Origin: Rhodocyclaceae bacterium
GTDB taxonomy: Bacteria; Pseudomonadota; Gammaproteobacteria; Burkholderiales; Rhodocyclaceae
NCBI GenBank assembly: GCA_016702335.1
Contig: JADJEF010000003.1
Location: 1-64,000, forward strand
DNA: 64,000 nucleotides
Direction of reading: 5' to 3'
In this document: piece after piece, positions 1-11,332 of the stretch
Position numbering within the stretch: position 1 is the first letter of the stretch
Layout of the letters: every line of letters starts with the position of its first letter
Notes under the pieces: model-generated
What the model saw: only the letters and a program-made list of their open reading frames with translations
Database searches by the model: none
What the model was told of the DNA's origin: nothing
Program-made: the position numbers and the translations under genes

Positions 1-182
1 CCCGACATTCCCGGCATGCGCACATCGCAGCAACACAAATCAGGTTCCAGCCCCGCCGAGAGCAGTTCCCAGGCGCGTTCCCCAGAGTCTGCCTCGACAA
101 TAAACAGGTCTGGCAGATTTCCCAGCACGTCGATCAGTGCCATGCGCGAGATCAGGTCGTCGTCGGTGACCAATACTTTCAT
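1..182 (-). CDS. Response regulator receiver-domain protein, truncated by window start
   Basis: Only the first 60 or so residues lie inside the window; the gene runs off the left edge. Reading the minus strand from the ATG at 182 gives MKVLVTDDD at the N-terminus, the acidic pocket of a CheY-like receiver domain, and CCDVRMPGMSG near residue 53, where Asp53 would be phosphorylated. A good ribosome-binding site (GAGGAAAG) precedes the ATG. The gene lies 45 bp downstream of the REC-GGDEF gene on the same strand and probably shares its transcript. The output domain, if any, is outside the window, so it could be a single-domain or a larger regulator. Confidence 0.85.
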   Translation of the reverse strand, partial: MKVLVTDDDLISRMALIDVLGNLPDLFIVEADSGERAWELLSAGLEPDLCCCDVRMPGMS

Positions 183-227
183 GGTGTGTCTTTCCTCGTT
201 GGATGATGCGGGTGCGGATTGGTACGG

Positions 228-1163
228 TTACAGAGGTTTCACGCTGTCGGTGGCCGCCAGTCGGTTGCGCCCGTTCTTTTTAGCCTCGTAGAGCATTTGG
301 TCGGCCGCTTCCTTCAAACCGGCGATGCCCTTGTCGGCGCTCGGGATCGTCGTGGCCACGCCAATGCTGACGCTCACCACAGGGCCGGCAAGCGAGTAGG
401 CGTGGGCAATTTCAAGCTGCGTGACCGCGGACAAAAATCGTTCGGCTTCGCCCCTGGCTTCATCTGCCGTGGCATCGGCCAGTACCGCGACAAACTCCTC
501 ACCGCCGTAGCGTGCGACAAAATCGCCCGGGCGACGGGTGCAGGCGGCCAGGGCCCGGCCCACGAGGATCAGGCAGGTGTCGCCGGCACCGTGGCCGTAA
601 TTGTCGTTGAACTGCTTGAACATATCGACATCGATCATCAGCAGCGACAAGGGCGTTTGTGTGCGCCGGCAGCGTTGCCATTCGCGCTCGCTGACCTGAT
701 CAAAGGCGCGCCGGTTGGGGATGCCGGTGAGCGCATCGCTCATGACCATGCGTTCGAGCAGGTCGCTCTGGCGCTTGAGCCGGGCGTGGCTGCGCACGCG
801 CGAGATCACCACCAGCTCATTGAAAGGCTTGGCGATGTAATCCACCGCGCCCAGTTCAAAGCCCAGCGTCTCGTCCTCAGCCTGCGAGCGTCCGGAAATG
901 AAAATGATCGGGATGGACTGGGTGGCTTCATCCTGCTTCAGTTGCCGGCAGACCTCATGTCCGTTCATGTGCGGCATCACCACGTCGAGCAGGATGAGAT
1001 CCGGCCTTTGCTCTGCGACCAGCGTCAGCGCCTGCGCCCCGTCGGTGGCAATGATCAGCTCGAACTCGACGCGCAGTATCGCCGTCAGCGCCATGATGTT
1101 CAGGCGGTCATCGTCGACAATCAGGATGCGGCTTTTGGCGGACACTGCATCATCGGTGCGCAT
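228..1163 (-). CDS. REC-GGDEF response regulator, probable diguanylate cyclase (PleD-like)
   Basis: This 311-residue protein has an N-terminal receiver domain (acidic VDDD at 16-19, phospho-acceptor Asp60 in LLLDVVMP, Lys112 in AKPF) and a C-terminal GGDEF domain with the active-site signature GGEEF at 220-224. An RxxD motif (211-214) sits five residues before it, the usual position of the inhibitory c-di-GMP site, so product inhibition is expected. The family makes c-di-GMP from two GTP when the receiver is phosphorylated. It lies 68 bp downstream of hybrid kinase HK-A and upstream of another receiver protein on the same strand, so HK-A is the obvious candidate phosphodonor (inference). No truncation is seen. 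Confidence 0.93.
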   Translation of the reverse strand: MRTDDAVSAKSRILIVDDDRLNIMALTAILRVEFELIIATDGAQALTLVAEQRPDLILLDVVMPHMNGHEVCRQLKQDEATQSIPIIFISGRSQAEDETLGFELGAVDYIAKPFNELVVISRVRSHARLKRQSDLLERMVMSDALTGIPNRRAFDQVSEREWQRCRRTQTPLSLLMIDVDMFKQFNDNYGHGAGDTCLILVGRALAACTRRPGDFVARYGGEEFVAVLADATADEARGEAERFLSAVTQLEIAHAYSLAGPVVSVSIGVATTIPSADKGIAGLKEAADQMLYEAKKNGRNRLAATDSVKPL

Positions 1164-1231
1164 GGCATGCTCCTGTGAGATTCATCGTGACGGCGATCGG
1201 GTGGGGGGGGGCGTCGGTAAATCATTGTGAC

Positions 1232-4200
1232 TCATTGCAGTGCATTCAAGCAGATATTGAGTTCCGCCGCCGTTGCTTTTGCCCGGACAAAGTCGAAAAC
1301 GGTCAGTTGTACCGACAGCGTCGTGGCCAGTTCCGCCGCGGCTCCCCTGCCTGGAAGCCGGGCACGGAGTTGCTGGAGCACCGCTTCGGCTTCGGGATTG
1401 TGGCGCGCGATGAGTGCGGTCAGCCGGGTGGACATGGCGCGCAGTTCCGCCAAGTCGGTCGGGCCGCTGGGGGGCTGAGTCGCGACTGGGGTTTCCTGCG
1501 GCAAACGACCGAGTGCATTCACGGTCGTGTCCAGCGTACTGGCAAGCGCGGGCAGCAGTTCGCGCGCCTGATCGAGGTCGTCCTGATCGGCGAACGCTTC
1601 GATCTGCCGGGCAATCTCCTGAATGTCGGTGCCGCCGAAATAGGCGGCGCTGCCCTTCAGGCTATGCGCCGCCAGGGCGACGCCCTTGGCGTCGGCGGCC
1701 GTCAGGCCGGTGCGGATTGCTTCGAGCAGGCGCGGGGCCTCGGCGAGAAAGGCCGCCGTCATCGCGGCCTTGGCCTTGCCGGTGAATCCGGAGCTTGCTG
1801 GGCGGGTCTTGGTGGGTGCCGTTTGGGGTGCTGACGCGGGCGGTGTATCGAGTGCGGCAGTATCGACCCCAAACAGCGCATCCAGTCCGGCGATGTCGGC
1901 GGCGGGGGCGGTGTCGTTACCGGAAGTCGGCGCTGGTGAGACGGCGATTCTGGCTTCGCTTTGCTCCGGCAAGGCCTTGCCGCGCGTCAGCAGCAACGCG
2001 ATCATGCGTCCGACTTCAGCGTGCAGCAGCGTGCTCGTCGATCGGCTTGCCGAGAAAACCATTGACGCCGGCGGCGAAGAAACGTTCGCTTTCCTCCGGC
2101 CCGATGTTGGCAGTGAGCGCCACCACCGGAATCTGCGCATCACGCACCCCCCGCTCGCCAGCCCGGATGATGCGCAGGGCCTCGATGCCGTTCATGCGCG
2201 GCATGCGGCTGTCCAGCACTGAGCACCATGTCGGCGCGTCCGCGCGGGGGGGGGGGGGGGGGGCCCGGGGCCGGGCCGACGGCCGGCTTGGCCGTCTTCG
2301 GCGATCTCTATCGTGTGACCCATGCCCTCGATCAGTTCGCGGATGATGATCTGGTTGGTGGCGCCGTCCTCGGCGCACAGGATGTCGAGTCGGTGGCTGT
2401 GGGCCGCCTGAGTGTCCTCGGCCTCAACTTCCGGTGCTGAGCCCAACTCCAGCGGTAGCCAGAAACTGAAGGTCGAACCCACGCCCGGTTCGCTGGTAAC
2501 GCTGATGTCGCCGCCCATGCTCTCGACAATACGTTTGCTGATGGCCAGCCCCAGGCCCGTACCGCCGAACTTGCGCGAGGTGTCGGCGCTGGCCTGCTCG
2601 AACTTCTGGAACAGGCGGGGGATGGCGTCGGCACTGATGCCGATGCCACTGTCGTGCACGTCGAACAGCAGGCGCTCGCCCTCGCGGCTCACGCACAGCC
2701 GTACTTCGCCCGTCTCGGTGAATTTGATGGCGTTGCCGACGAGATTGATGAGCACCTGACGCAGGCGCGTGGGGTCGGCACGGCACCAGACGGGCAGGTC
2801 GGGCGCAACCTCGGCCACCAGCGAGAGACTCTTGCTCTCGGCCCGGTCTTCGAGGATGGACTTGGCATCCTCGATCAGCTCCGGCAGATCAAAGTCGATG
2901 ACCTCCAACGTCATCTTGCCGGCTTCAAGCTTGGAGTAGTCGAGAATGTCGTTGATGATCTGGAGCAGGATCTCGGCATTCGCGAGCCCCACATGCAGTT
3001 TGCTGCGCGTGCCGGCGGCCAGGCCCGGGTCTTTCAGGCCGAAGCGCAGCATGCCGATCACTCCGCCCAGCGGTGTGCGTACTTCGTGGCTGATCATGGC
3101 CAGAAAGTCGTTCTTGAGGTGGTTCGCCGCGACCGCCGCCTCGCGGGCCTGCTCTGCCTGCGCCACCGCCTGCGCCAAGGCGCCAGCCCGTTCTGCCTGC
3201 TCCAAGGCGCTCTCGCGCTCTCGCCGTGTTTGAGTGAACCGGTCTGCAAGAGCGAAGGCGAGCAGAATCATTTGCAACGCTGACCCCAGTTGCAAGGCGT
3301 TCAGCGTGAAATCATTGAGCGGCAGCACTTGCAGGCTGCGCAATACGACAATGATCGCGCCGGAGATGAGGGGAAGAAACGCGACGAGATAAAAGTAAGC
3401 GCTGCGCTGCCTGCGGTGCGCACAGTAAGCCCCCACAACGGCTGCCGAAAGCCCCGCAAGCGCAAAGGACACCGAAACCGCCGGCACGATGGGCTGAAAG
3501 ATGAAAAAGAACAGCACCGGAAGCAATAAGTAGGAGAGCGCCACCGAATTAAAAATTCGGTCAATGCGTGGGGCAACCACTTTCAAGTCGAGCATCTCGC
3601 GGGTCAGTTGATAGAACATTGCCATAGCAATTACGTAGCCGACGTAGAGGGCGATGTTTGACCAGAACGTGGCTTCTGGCCAGAGAAACTGTTTGGCCAA
3701 CCCCTGCTGTGCGGCGAACGTGAGCGTCGTTGCCACAACGTAGATGACGTAGCGCAGATAGACCCGCTCCCTGAACTCGACATAGATCAGAAAGTTGAAA
3801 ATCAGCATCGCCAAGGCAATGCCGAAATAGACGCTTTGCCACGCATAGTCGGCAACAAGATGACTGTTGTAGGCCGCTGGACGCCAAAGCACGGCCGGCA
3901 CCACCAAGGCATTGTCGGAGCGAATCTTCAAGTAAATCTCAGAGGTGGCGGTGCCTTGCAGCCGAACTGGAAAGACAAAATTCCGGGTGATTATCGGTCG
4001 GACCGAAAGCGGCACCGCCAGGCCGGCCTTGAATGTCGCGTCGACCTGACCGTTGGTCACCTGATAGAACTCGATCAGCGACAGGATCGGATAGGGAATT
4101 TCCAGCAGTCGCTCCTCGACACCCGGACCGGAATTACGCACCTCGAGTCGCAGCCAGTAAGTGTCGGCCGTGTACCCGAAATTCGGCTTTTCGCCGACTT

Positions 4201-4435
4201 TGAGCGCATTGAAGCTGTTCCCGTCCTTCGGCAAGGCCAGGAGGTTACTCAAGCTCAGTTGCCCGGTGGGGTCGCGCAGGGCGAGGAAACGATCAGAGAT
4301 ATCAACGGAGCCCTTGCCCGTTACGGCGACATCAATGATCGTGCTATCACCACCTGCCGAGACTGCAAACGGCAAGCCGGCCAGTACGAAAAAGGCAATG
4401 GCAGCCAGTACGCGACGGATCACTGGCAGGCTCAT
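1232..4435 (-). CDS. HK-A: 7TMR-DISM hybrid histidine kinase with REC and HPt, frameshifted as sequenced
   Basis: The N-terminus has a signal-like segment, a periplasmic 7TMR-DISMED2-like region (about 40-190) and seven membrane helices (about 200-397). The kinase core follows, with the H-box at His450 (AMISHEVRTPL), HATPase, one REC domain and a C-terminal HPt domain with AAHSLKGSA. This layout supports a His-Asp-His phosphorelay that would pass phosphate to an external receiver, perhaps the gene just downstream. Its start overlaps the stop of the upstream ATPase by four bases. The frame breaks in REC around 2215-2285, where an 18-G run and scrambled bases replace the codons expected from the paralogues, and again near 2028 (one extra base). 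The intact part runs 4435 to about 2285. A copy of the dispersed palindrome forms the REC-HPt linker. I suspect sequence error rather than true decay. Confidence 0.82.
1924..1949 (+). repeat. Dispersed palindromic element in HK-A coding sequence
   Basis: The 26-bp core begins AAGTCGGCGCTGG and ends ACGGCGATT. It lies in frame in the REC-HPt linker of HK-A and is translated as AVSPAPTSG on the gene strand. Confidence 0.8.
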
Positions 4436-5634
4436 GATTGACTCAGAAGGGCCACAAGATCAGCCAGCCCAATTGCCTGGGCATCATGTCGCAGCGGAAA
4501 TTGCTCCGCGCCGGGATAGACCACATAGCGCTGGGTAATGCCCAGGTCATCGCAGGCCTGGCCAAATCCCCTGTCCGGGCGGGGTGCGCTCGAGCGCTTG
4601 ACTTCGATGGCGATCACCGCCTGCCCGCCTTTTTCCAGTACCAGATCGATCTCTGCGCCGGCATGCGTGCGATAGAAATAGGGCGCATACCGCGGTGTGG
4701 CGGCACCGAGTAGGTTTTCCAGGCAATGCCCTTCATAGCTCAGCCCGCAGACCGGGTGACCGAGAACATCGTTCAATGTTTCGAGCTCCAGCAGTCCGTG
4801 CAGGATGCCACTGTCGCGCACATAGACCTTGGGTGTCTTGACCAGTCGCTTGCCGACGTTGCCGCTCCACGGACGCAGTCGCCGCAGCAGTTGCAAATCC
4901 ACAAGAAGATCGATGTAACGATCCACAGCGGGATTCGATACCCCCAAGGCACCGGCGAGGCGCGCCTGATTGAGCAGGCTGCCTTGCTGGTTAGCCAGCA
5001 TGGTCCACAAGCGGCCGATGGATTCGGCCGGCAGCCGGGGCGCAAACATGGGCACGTCGCGCTCCAGATAGGAACGAATGAAATCCCGGCGCCAGTCGAG
5101 ACTCAGGGCATCGCTGGAAGCCAGCAGGCTGTCGGGAAAGCCGCCACGCAGCCACAGTGTGTTGGCGCTGAGCGGCGGATTGCCGGTCGCGCGAACGTCC
5201 TTAGCAAAAACGTCCCGGGTATCCAGTGGCGAAATATCCATGTACGCCACCCGGCCAGCCAGGCTCTCGCTCGACTGGCGCATGAGGTCCAGCGAGGCAG
5301 AGCCCAGGAGCAGGAACTGACCCGTGCGCTGCCCCGCCTGGCGGTTGTCGTCAATGATGCCGCGCAGGATCTCAAAGACATCGGGCGTACGATGAATCTC
5401 ATCGAGTACCACCAGCTTGCCTTGCTGGGCGCGCAGGTAACTGTCCGCATCGTCCAGACGCATTCGATCCGCCGGTCGTTCCAGGTCCAGATACACCGTA
5501 CCGGCCGGCCAGCTGGCCGCGATCGCGCGGGCCAGGGTCGTTTTGCCGACCTGCCGGGGGCCCAACAGCACTACCGCCGGCATGGTGAATAGTTTGTGGC
5601 GGACAAGAGTTTCAGCGTAGCGAGCTAACATCAT
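4432..5634 (-). CDS. AAA-type ATPase with DUF4143 C-terminal region
   Basis: This is a 400-residue soluble protein. The Walker A motif GPRQVGKT lies at about 25-32 and the Walker B region LVVLDEIH at about 74-81, both in an AAA_14-type ATPase domain. A helical middle follows, and the C-terminal DUF4143 region contains GAEIDLVLE and AIEVKRS, which resemble a PD-(D/E)XK nuclease core. The family (COG1373) is common and often horizontally spread, but its role is unproven. The stop overlaps the HK-A start by four bases, so the two are probably co-translated. The gene starts with two consecutive ATGs just after an AT-rich region that stands out against the GC-rich surroundings. The domain call is firm and the function is open. 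Confidence 0.9.
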   Translation of the reverse strand: MMLARYAETLVRHKLFTMPAVVLLGPRQVGKTTLARAIAASWPAGTVYLDLERPADRMRLDDADSYLRAQQGKLVVLDEIHRTPDVFEILRGIIDDNRQAGQRTGQFLLLGSASLDLMRQSSESLAGRVAYMDISPLDTRDVFAKDVRATGNPPLSANTLWLRGGFPDSLLASSDALSLDWRRDFIRSYLERDVPMFAPRLPAESIGRLWTMLANQQGSLLNQARLAGALGVSNPAVDRYIDLLVDLQLLRRLRPWSGNVGKRLVKTPKVYVRDSGILHGLLELETLNDVLGHPVCGLSYEGHCLENLLGAATPRYAPYFYRTHAGAEIDLVLEKGGQAVIAIEVKRSSAPRPDRGFGQACDDLGITQRYVVYPGAEQFPLRHDAQAIGLADLVALLSQS

Positions 5635-5690
5635 TGTTAATTTAACATTAAACGTTAATTATTCAATTATAAACCGCTGAAACCACGGCG
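5635..5690 (-). promoter_or_regulatory. AT-rich upstream region of the ATPase gene with TTAAC repeats and a candidate -10
   Basis: This short stretch is far more AT-rich than its neighbours. On the minus strand a TATAAT lies at 5671-5666, about 32 bases before the ATG, without a clear -35 at normal spacing. Closer to the start several TTAAC/GTTAA units form overlapping inverted repeats, which looks like an operator. It is probably the promoter of the ATPase/HK-A transcript. This call rests on pattern alone. Confidence 0.35.
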
Positions 5691-5715
5691 ATCGCCGTCC
5701 CACCAGCGCCGACTT
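5690..5715 (-). repeat. Dispersed palindromic element between HK-B copy 1 and the ATPase gene
   Basis: This is a minus-orientation copy extended on its left side by the conserved TCCGCAAG shared with other full copies. It sits in the 87-bp gap just downstream of the HK-B copy 1 stop and upstream of the AT-rich promoter-like region of the ATPase. Confidence 0.8.
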
Positions 5716-5721
5716 GCGGAA

Positions 5722-8490
5722 TCAATCGGCCGTGTTTGCACCGTCTGTACCTCTCCGTAAAGGTGCAATGGTCGCTTCGATCACGGAGTGCAGGGTCGGC
5801 AGCGTGCGCCGGATGGCATCGAGCGCGCCGGAATCGGCCCAGGTCTCGATCTCTTTGCACAGAGACTGCAGTTCGCCGGCCCCGAAATACCCGGCGCTGC
5901 CCTTCAGGCTGTGGGCGGCGAGCGCTATGCCCTTGGCATCTTCTGAGGCAAGGCTGGCCCGGATCACGCCGAGCAGGCGCGGGGCCTCGGTGAGGAAGGC
6001 AGCCGTCAGCGCCGTTCTGGCCTTGTCGCTGAAGCCCGATGCGGCCACAGGTGCTTGGGCCGGCGCTGGTGGGGTAGCTGCCTCCGGCACCGCTGTGTCA
6101 ACGCCAAACAGCGCATCCAGTCCGGCGATGTCGGCCGTGGCGGCGGGGTCGTTACCGGAAGTCGGCGCTGGCAGGACGGCGATTCTGGCGGCGTCTTGCT
6201 CAGGCAAGGCCTTGCCGCGCGCCAGCAGCAGGGCGACCATGCGTCCGACTTCGGCGTGCAGCAGGTGCTCATCAATCGGCTTGCCCAGAAAGCCATCCAC
6301 CCCCGCGCCAAAAAAGCGTTCCTTCTCCTCCGGCCCGATGTTGGCAGTGAGCGCCACCACCGGTATCTGCGCATCGCGCACCCCCCGCTCGCCGGCCCGG
6401 ATGAGGCGCAGGGCCTCGATGCCGTTCATGCGCGGCATGCGGCTGTCCATGAGCACCATGTCGTAATCGCGCTTGGCCAGCGCCTCGACGGCCGCTTGGC
6501 CGTCTTCGGCGATCTCTATCGTGTGACCCATGCCCTCGATCAGTTCGCGGATGATGATCTGGTTGGTGGCGCCGTCCTCGGCGCAGAGGATATTCAGCCG
6601 GTGGGTATGTGCGGCTTGTGTATCTTCGGCTTCGATCTCGGGGGCGGTGCCGAGTTCCAGCGGTAGCCAGAAACTGAAGGTCGAACCCACGCCCGGTTCG
6701 CTGCTGACGCTGATCTCGCCGCCCATGCTCTCGACAATACGTTTGCTGATGGCCAGCCCCAGGCCCGTGCCGCCGAACTTGCGCGAGGTGTCGGCGCTGG
6801 CCTGCTCGAACTTCTGGAACATGCGGGGGATGGCCTCGGCACTGATGCCGATGCCACTGTCGTGCACGTCGAACAGCAGACGCTCGCCCATGGGATCAAT
6901 TTGGCGCCGTACGCACAGGCGCACTTCGCCGGTTTCGGTGAATTTGATGGCGTTGCCGACGAGATTGATGAGCACCTGACGCAGGCGCGTGGGGTCGGCA
7001 CGGCACCAGACGGGGAGGTCGGGCGCAATCTCGGCCACCAGCGACAGGCTCTTGGCCTCTGCCCGATCCTCAAGAATGGACTTGGCATCCTCGATCAGTG
7101 CGGGCAGATCAAAATCGATGACTTCCAGGCTCATTTTGCCGGCTTCGAGCTTGGAGTAGTCGAGGATGTCGTTGATGATCTGGAGCAGGATCTCGGCATT
7201 CGAGAGACCCACATGCAGCTTGCTGCGCGTGCCGGCGGCCAGACCCGGGTCTTTCAAGCCAAAGCGCAGCATGCCGATAACGCCGCCCAGGGGCGTGCGT
7301 ACTTCGTGGCTGATCATGGCCAGGAATTCGCTCTTCATGGCATTGGCGACTTCAGCGGCTTTGCGGCCTTGCTCGGCTTGCGCCGTGCGGGCACTTACGC
7401 GCGCCTCTAGTTCTTCGTTAACTGCGCGTATGGCGTCTTCAGAACGTTGCGAGTCCTGCAGTTGCCGCTCGGTGCGCTCGCGCAGGGCGACTTGATAGGC
7501 GATGGCAATGGTAAGCAACAGGGTTGCCAGTGCGCCTACCGCAAAGGTCAGCTGCGAGCGGCCGCGATCCGGTACCTCAGCCTGGCCTGCGAGTTCTTTG
7601 AATTGAATTTGCCAGACGCGACCGCCGGCAATGACTTCGGCGCTATGCGTATGGCTACCCTTGGCAACGATATCGGACTGGTACAGCAGCATTTCCGGAT
7701 CTTCCATGATCGGCGCATCGATCACCGAAAAGCTGCCCTTGGTTTCTATCCACTGCGACATGCCCTGAAACAGGCTGTCAAGATTTATGACGACGAAGAC
7801 AATGCCGGCAGCCGCGCGCCGACGTTCCTCTGAGTCGAGTGGCACCTGGCCGCCCTTGTAGGTCGGCATAAGCAGCAGCACTACGTGTGATTCCTCACCT
7901 GCCATGGTCATGCGCGGGATAGCGTTGCTTCGTTTGCCCGCACGGCCGTCATCACGGCATCAGCCATGCGCGTATCACGGATCAGGTTCTGGTTGGCCAG
8001 TGCCAGCACCGGCGTGTTGGCTGGTTCGAGTCTTTGTACCGGGGCATGCCATTGCTCGCTCGCATCGCGTTTCAGCGGGGCGTAGCCCATCGCCGAGGCA
8101 CCATGGAGCCAGTAGGGCAACGGGAAACGATTGCACGAAGCGTTGCCAATCCGGGGCCGAGACGGTAGCGCGGGCATCGGGTACTCCGGCACCAGCGACC
8201 ACCGCGACGGCATAGCGTTGCAGACGACGAGTCACTTCCTCGGCCACGGCGATCAACTGCCGATCCACCTCGGCCTCGGCTTGAGCGAGTTCGTATTCGC
8301 GCACTTTGGTGCCGCTCACCCACGTCAGTGCCGTGCCCAGAATCAGCACCAGCCCGACAATCCAGCGTCGTCGGGTACGAAGTTGCGGCTGCGCGAGGCG
8401 CGCAAGGTCGAAGTGTCCCCGCGTCAGCGCCTGCAGCCACGTACAGGGACGCCACAGGACTGGCCTGGCCGATACCCGCCAGTCGTTCAT
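5722..8490 (-). CDS. HK-B copy 1: CHASE-domain hybrid histidine kinase, own C-terminus, frameshifted
   Basis: The repaired protein is about 920 residues. It has TM1 (about 43-59), a periplasmic CHASE-like ligand-binding domain (about 85-300), TM2 (about 317-335), a short coiled coil, the H-box with His395 (AMISHEVRTPL), HATPase, REC with the phospho-Asp in VLMDSRMP, and an HPt domain (AAHSLKGSAGYFG). As sequenced, an extra base near 8120 and a missing base near 7913 cut the CHASE domain. The downstream frame from 7911 to 5722 (729 residues) is fully open and covers the kinase, REC and HPt. This is the only array member with its own C-terminal linker and HPt sequence, ending GTDGANTAD. All other members end in NHVGS like HK-C. 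The dispersed element occurs at 6159-6184 in the REC-HPt linker. Confidence 0.82.
6159..6184 (+). repeat. Dispersed palindromic element in HK-B copy 1 coding sequence
   Basis: The core lies in the REC-HPt linker and is translated as AVLPAPTSG on the gene strand. It is at the same place as in HK-A and HK-C, so it predates the split of these kinases or spread with their shared core. Confidence 0.8.
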
Positions 8491-8609
8491 GGCTCTGACC
8501 CCAGCGCTTGGCGCAGCGCCGATAGCATCGCCACGGTGGCTGTCATCGCCGCCTCACCAGCGCCGACTTGGCGAATGGCTCGACTGCGAGGTTGATCAGG
8601 GTGCTTGCC

Positions 8610-11332
8610 TCATGAGCCCACGTGGTTTGCTTGCTGCAAAGGTGCAATGGCGGCCGCGATAACCAACAGCAGATCAGGCAACCGGCTGCGCACGCTATCG
8701 AGTGTGCCGGCATCGGCCAGAGCTTCGATCTCTTTGCACAACGCCTGCAGTTCGTCGGCCCCGAAGTAGCCCGCACTACCCTTGAGGCTGTGCGCCGCCA
8801 GTGCAATGCTCTTGGCGTCGGCCTCGTCCAGCCCCGAGCGGATCACTGCCAGCAGGCGCGGGGCTTCGGTAATGAAGGCGCTCACCATCGCCGCTCTCGC
8901 TTTGCTGCTGAAACCTGATGTCGCTGGCATGGCCGGCGCGGGCTCCTCCAGTTCCGCCGTATCTACGCCAAACAAGGCATCGAGCCCGGCGATGTCAGCG
9001 GGTGCGGGGGCGTTACCGGAAGTCGGCGCTGGCAGGACGGCGATTTGCGCCGGCAGCGTCGTGCCCCGCTCCAGCAACAAAGCAATCATGCGTCCGACTT
9101 CAGCGTGCAGCAGGTGCTCGTCGATGGGCTTGCCGAGAAAGCCATTGACCCCGGCCTGGAAGAAGCGTTCGCGTTCCTCGGGGCCGATATTGGCGGTCAG
9201 CGCCACCACGGGAATCTGCGCATCGCGCACCCCCCGCTCGCCGTCCCGGATGAGGCGCAGGGCCTCGATGCCGTTCATGCGCGGCATGCGGCTGTCCATC
9301 AGCACCATGTCGTAGTCGCGTTATTAGCGCCTCGACGGCCGCTTGGCCGTCTTCGGCGATCTCTATCGTGTGACCCATGCCCTCGATCAGTTCGCGGATG
9401 ATGATCTGGTTGGTGGCGCCGTCCTCGGCGCAGAGGATATTCAGCCGGTGGGTATGTGCGGCTTGCGTATCTTCGGCTTCGATCTCGGGGCGGTGCCGAG
9501 TTCCAGCGGTAGCCAGAAACTGAAGGTCGAACCCACGCCCGGTTCGCTGCTGACGCTGATCTCGCCGCCCATGCTCTCGACAATACGTTTGCTGATGGCC
9601 AGCCCCAGGCCCGTGCCGCCGAACTTGCGCGAGGTGTCGGCGCTGGCCTGCTCGAACTTCTGAACATGCGGGGATGGCCTCGGCACTGATGCCGATGCCA
9701 CTGTCGTGCACGTCGAACAGCAGACGCTCGCCCATGGGATCAATTTGGCGCCGTACGCACAGGCGCACTTCGCCGGTTTCGGTGAATTTGATGGCGTTGC
9801 CGACGAGATTGATGAGCACCTGACGCAGGCGCGTGGGGTCGGCACGGCACCAGACGGGAGGTCGGGCGCAATCTCGGCCACCAGCGACAGGCTCTTGGCC
9901 CCTGCCCGATCCTCAAGAATGGACTTGGCATCCTCGATCAGTGCGGGCAGATCAAAATCGATGACTTCCAGGCTCATTTTGCCGGCTTCGAGCTTGGAGT
10001 AGTCGAGGATGTCGTTGATGATCTGGAGCAGGATCTCGGCATTCGAGAGACCCACATGCAGCTTGCTGCGCGTGCCGGCGGCCAGACCCGGGTCTTTCAA
10101 GCCAAAGCGCAGCATGCCGATAACGCCGCCCAGGGGCGTGCGTACTTCGTGGCTGATCATGGCCAGGAATTCGCTCTTCATGGCATTGGCGACTTCAGCG
10201 GCTTTGCGGCCTTGCTCGGCTTGCGCCGTGCGGCACTTACGCGCGCCTCTAGTTCTTCGTTAACTGCGCGTATGGCGTCTTCAGAACGTTGCGAGTCCCG
10301 CAGTTGCCGCTCGGTGCGCTCGCGCAGGGCGACTTGATAGGCGATGGCAATGGTAAGCAACAGGGTTGCCAGTGCGCCTACCGCAAAGGTCAGCTGCGAG
10401 CGGCCGCGATCCGGTACCTCAGCCTGGCCTGCGAGTTCTTTTGAATTGAATTTGCCAGACGCGACCGCCGGCAATGACTTCGGCGCTATGCGTATGGCTA
10501 CCCTTGGCAACGATATCGGACTGGTACAGCAGCATTTCCGGATCTTCCATGATCGGCGCATCGATCACCGAAAAGCTGCCCTTGGTTTCTATCCACTGCG
10601 ACATGCCCTGAAACAGGCTGTCAAGATTAATGACGACGAAGACAATGCCGGCAGCCGCGCGCCGACGTTCCTCTGAGTCGAGTGGCACCTGGCCGCCCTT
10701 GTAGGTCGGCATAAGCAGCAGCACTACGTGTGATTCCTCACCCGCCATGGTCATGCGCGGGAGAGCGTTGCTTCGTTTGCCCGCACGGCCGTCATCACGG
10801 CATCAGCCATGCGCGTATCACGGATCAGGTTCTGGTTGGCCAGTGCCAGCACCGGCGTGTTGGCTGGTTCGAGTCTTTGCACCGGGGCATGCCATTGCTC
10901 GCTCGCATCGCGTTTCAGCGGGGCGTAGCCCATCGCCGAGGCACCATGGAGCCAGTAGGGCAACTGAAACGATTGCACGAAGCGTTGCCAATCCGGGGCC
11001 GAGACGGTAGCGCGGGCATCGGGTACTCCGGCACCAGCGACCACCGCGACGGCATAGCGTTGCAGACGACGAGTCACTTCCTCGGCCACGGCGATCAACT
11101 GCCGATCCACCTCGGCCTCGGCTTGAGCGAGTTCGTATTCGCGCACTTTGGTGCCGCTCACCCACGTCAGTGCCGTGCCCAGAATCAGCACCAGCCCGAC
11201 AATCCAGCGTCGTCGGGTACGAAGTTGCGGCTGCGCGAGGCGCGCAAGGTCGAAGTGTCCCCGCGTCAGCGCCTGCAGCCACGTACAGGGACGCCACAGG
11301 ACTGGCCTGGCCGATACCCGCCAGTCGTTCAT
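8610..11332 (-). pseudogene. HK-B copy 2: CHASE hybrid kinase with HK-C-type tail, many indels
   Basis: This is a nearly identical tandem copy of HK-B, 2842 bp upstream of copy 1. The N-terminal CHASE and kinase parts match copy 1, but the REC-HPt linker and HPt are the HK-C type, ending IAPLQQANHVGS. Small indels relative to the consensus occur near 10755 (CHASE), 10441 (TTT to TTTT), 10231 (GGG to GG), 9858, 9661-9672, 9489 and 9321. Most lie in short homopolymers. The longest open pieces are 11332-10751 (N-terminus), 10181-9441 (HisKA and part of HATPase) and 9308-8610 (REC and HPt). Taken literally it encodes no full kinase, but the pattern suggests an unpolished consensus of a functional or recently functional gene. 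Confidence 0.75.

Noticed and set aside
2192..2290. A poly-proline C-terminus for HK-A
   Set aside because: It comes only from reading the G run and scrambled bases. Paralogues continue into a normal REC domain.
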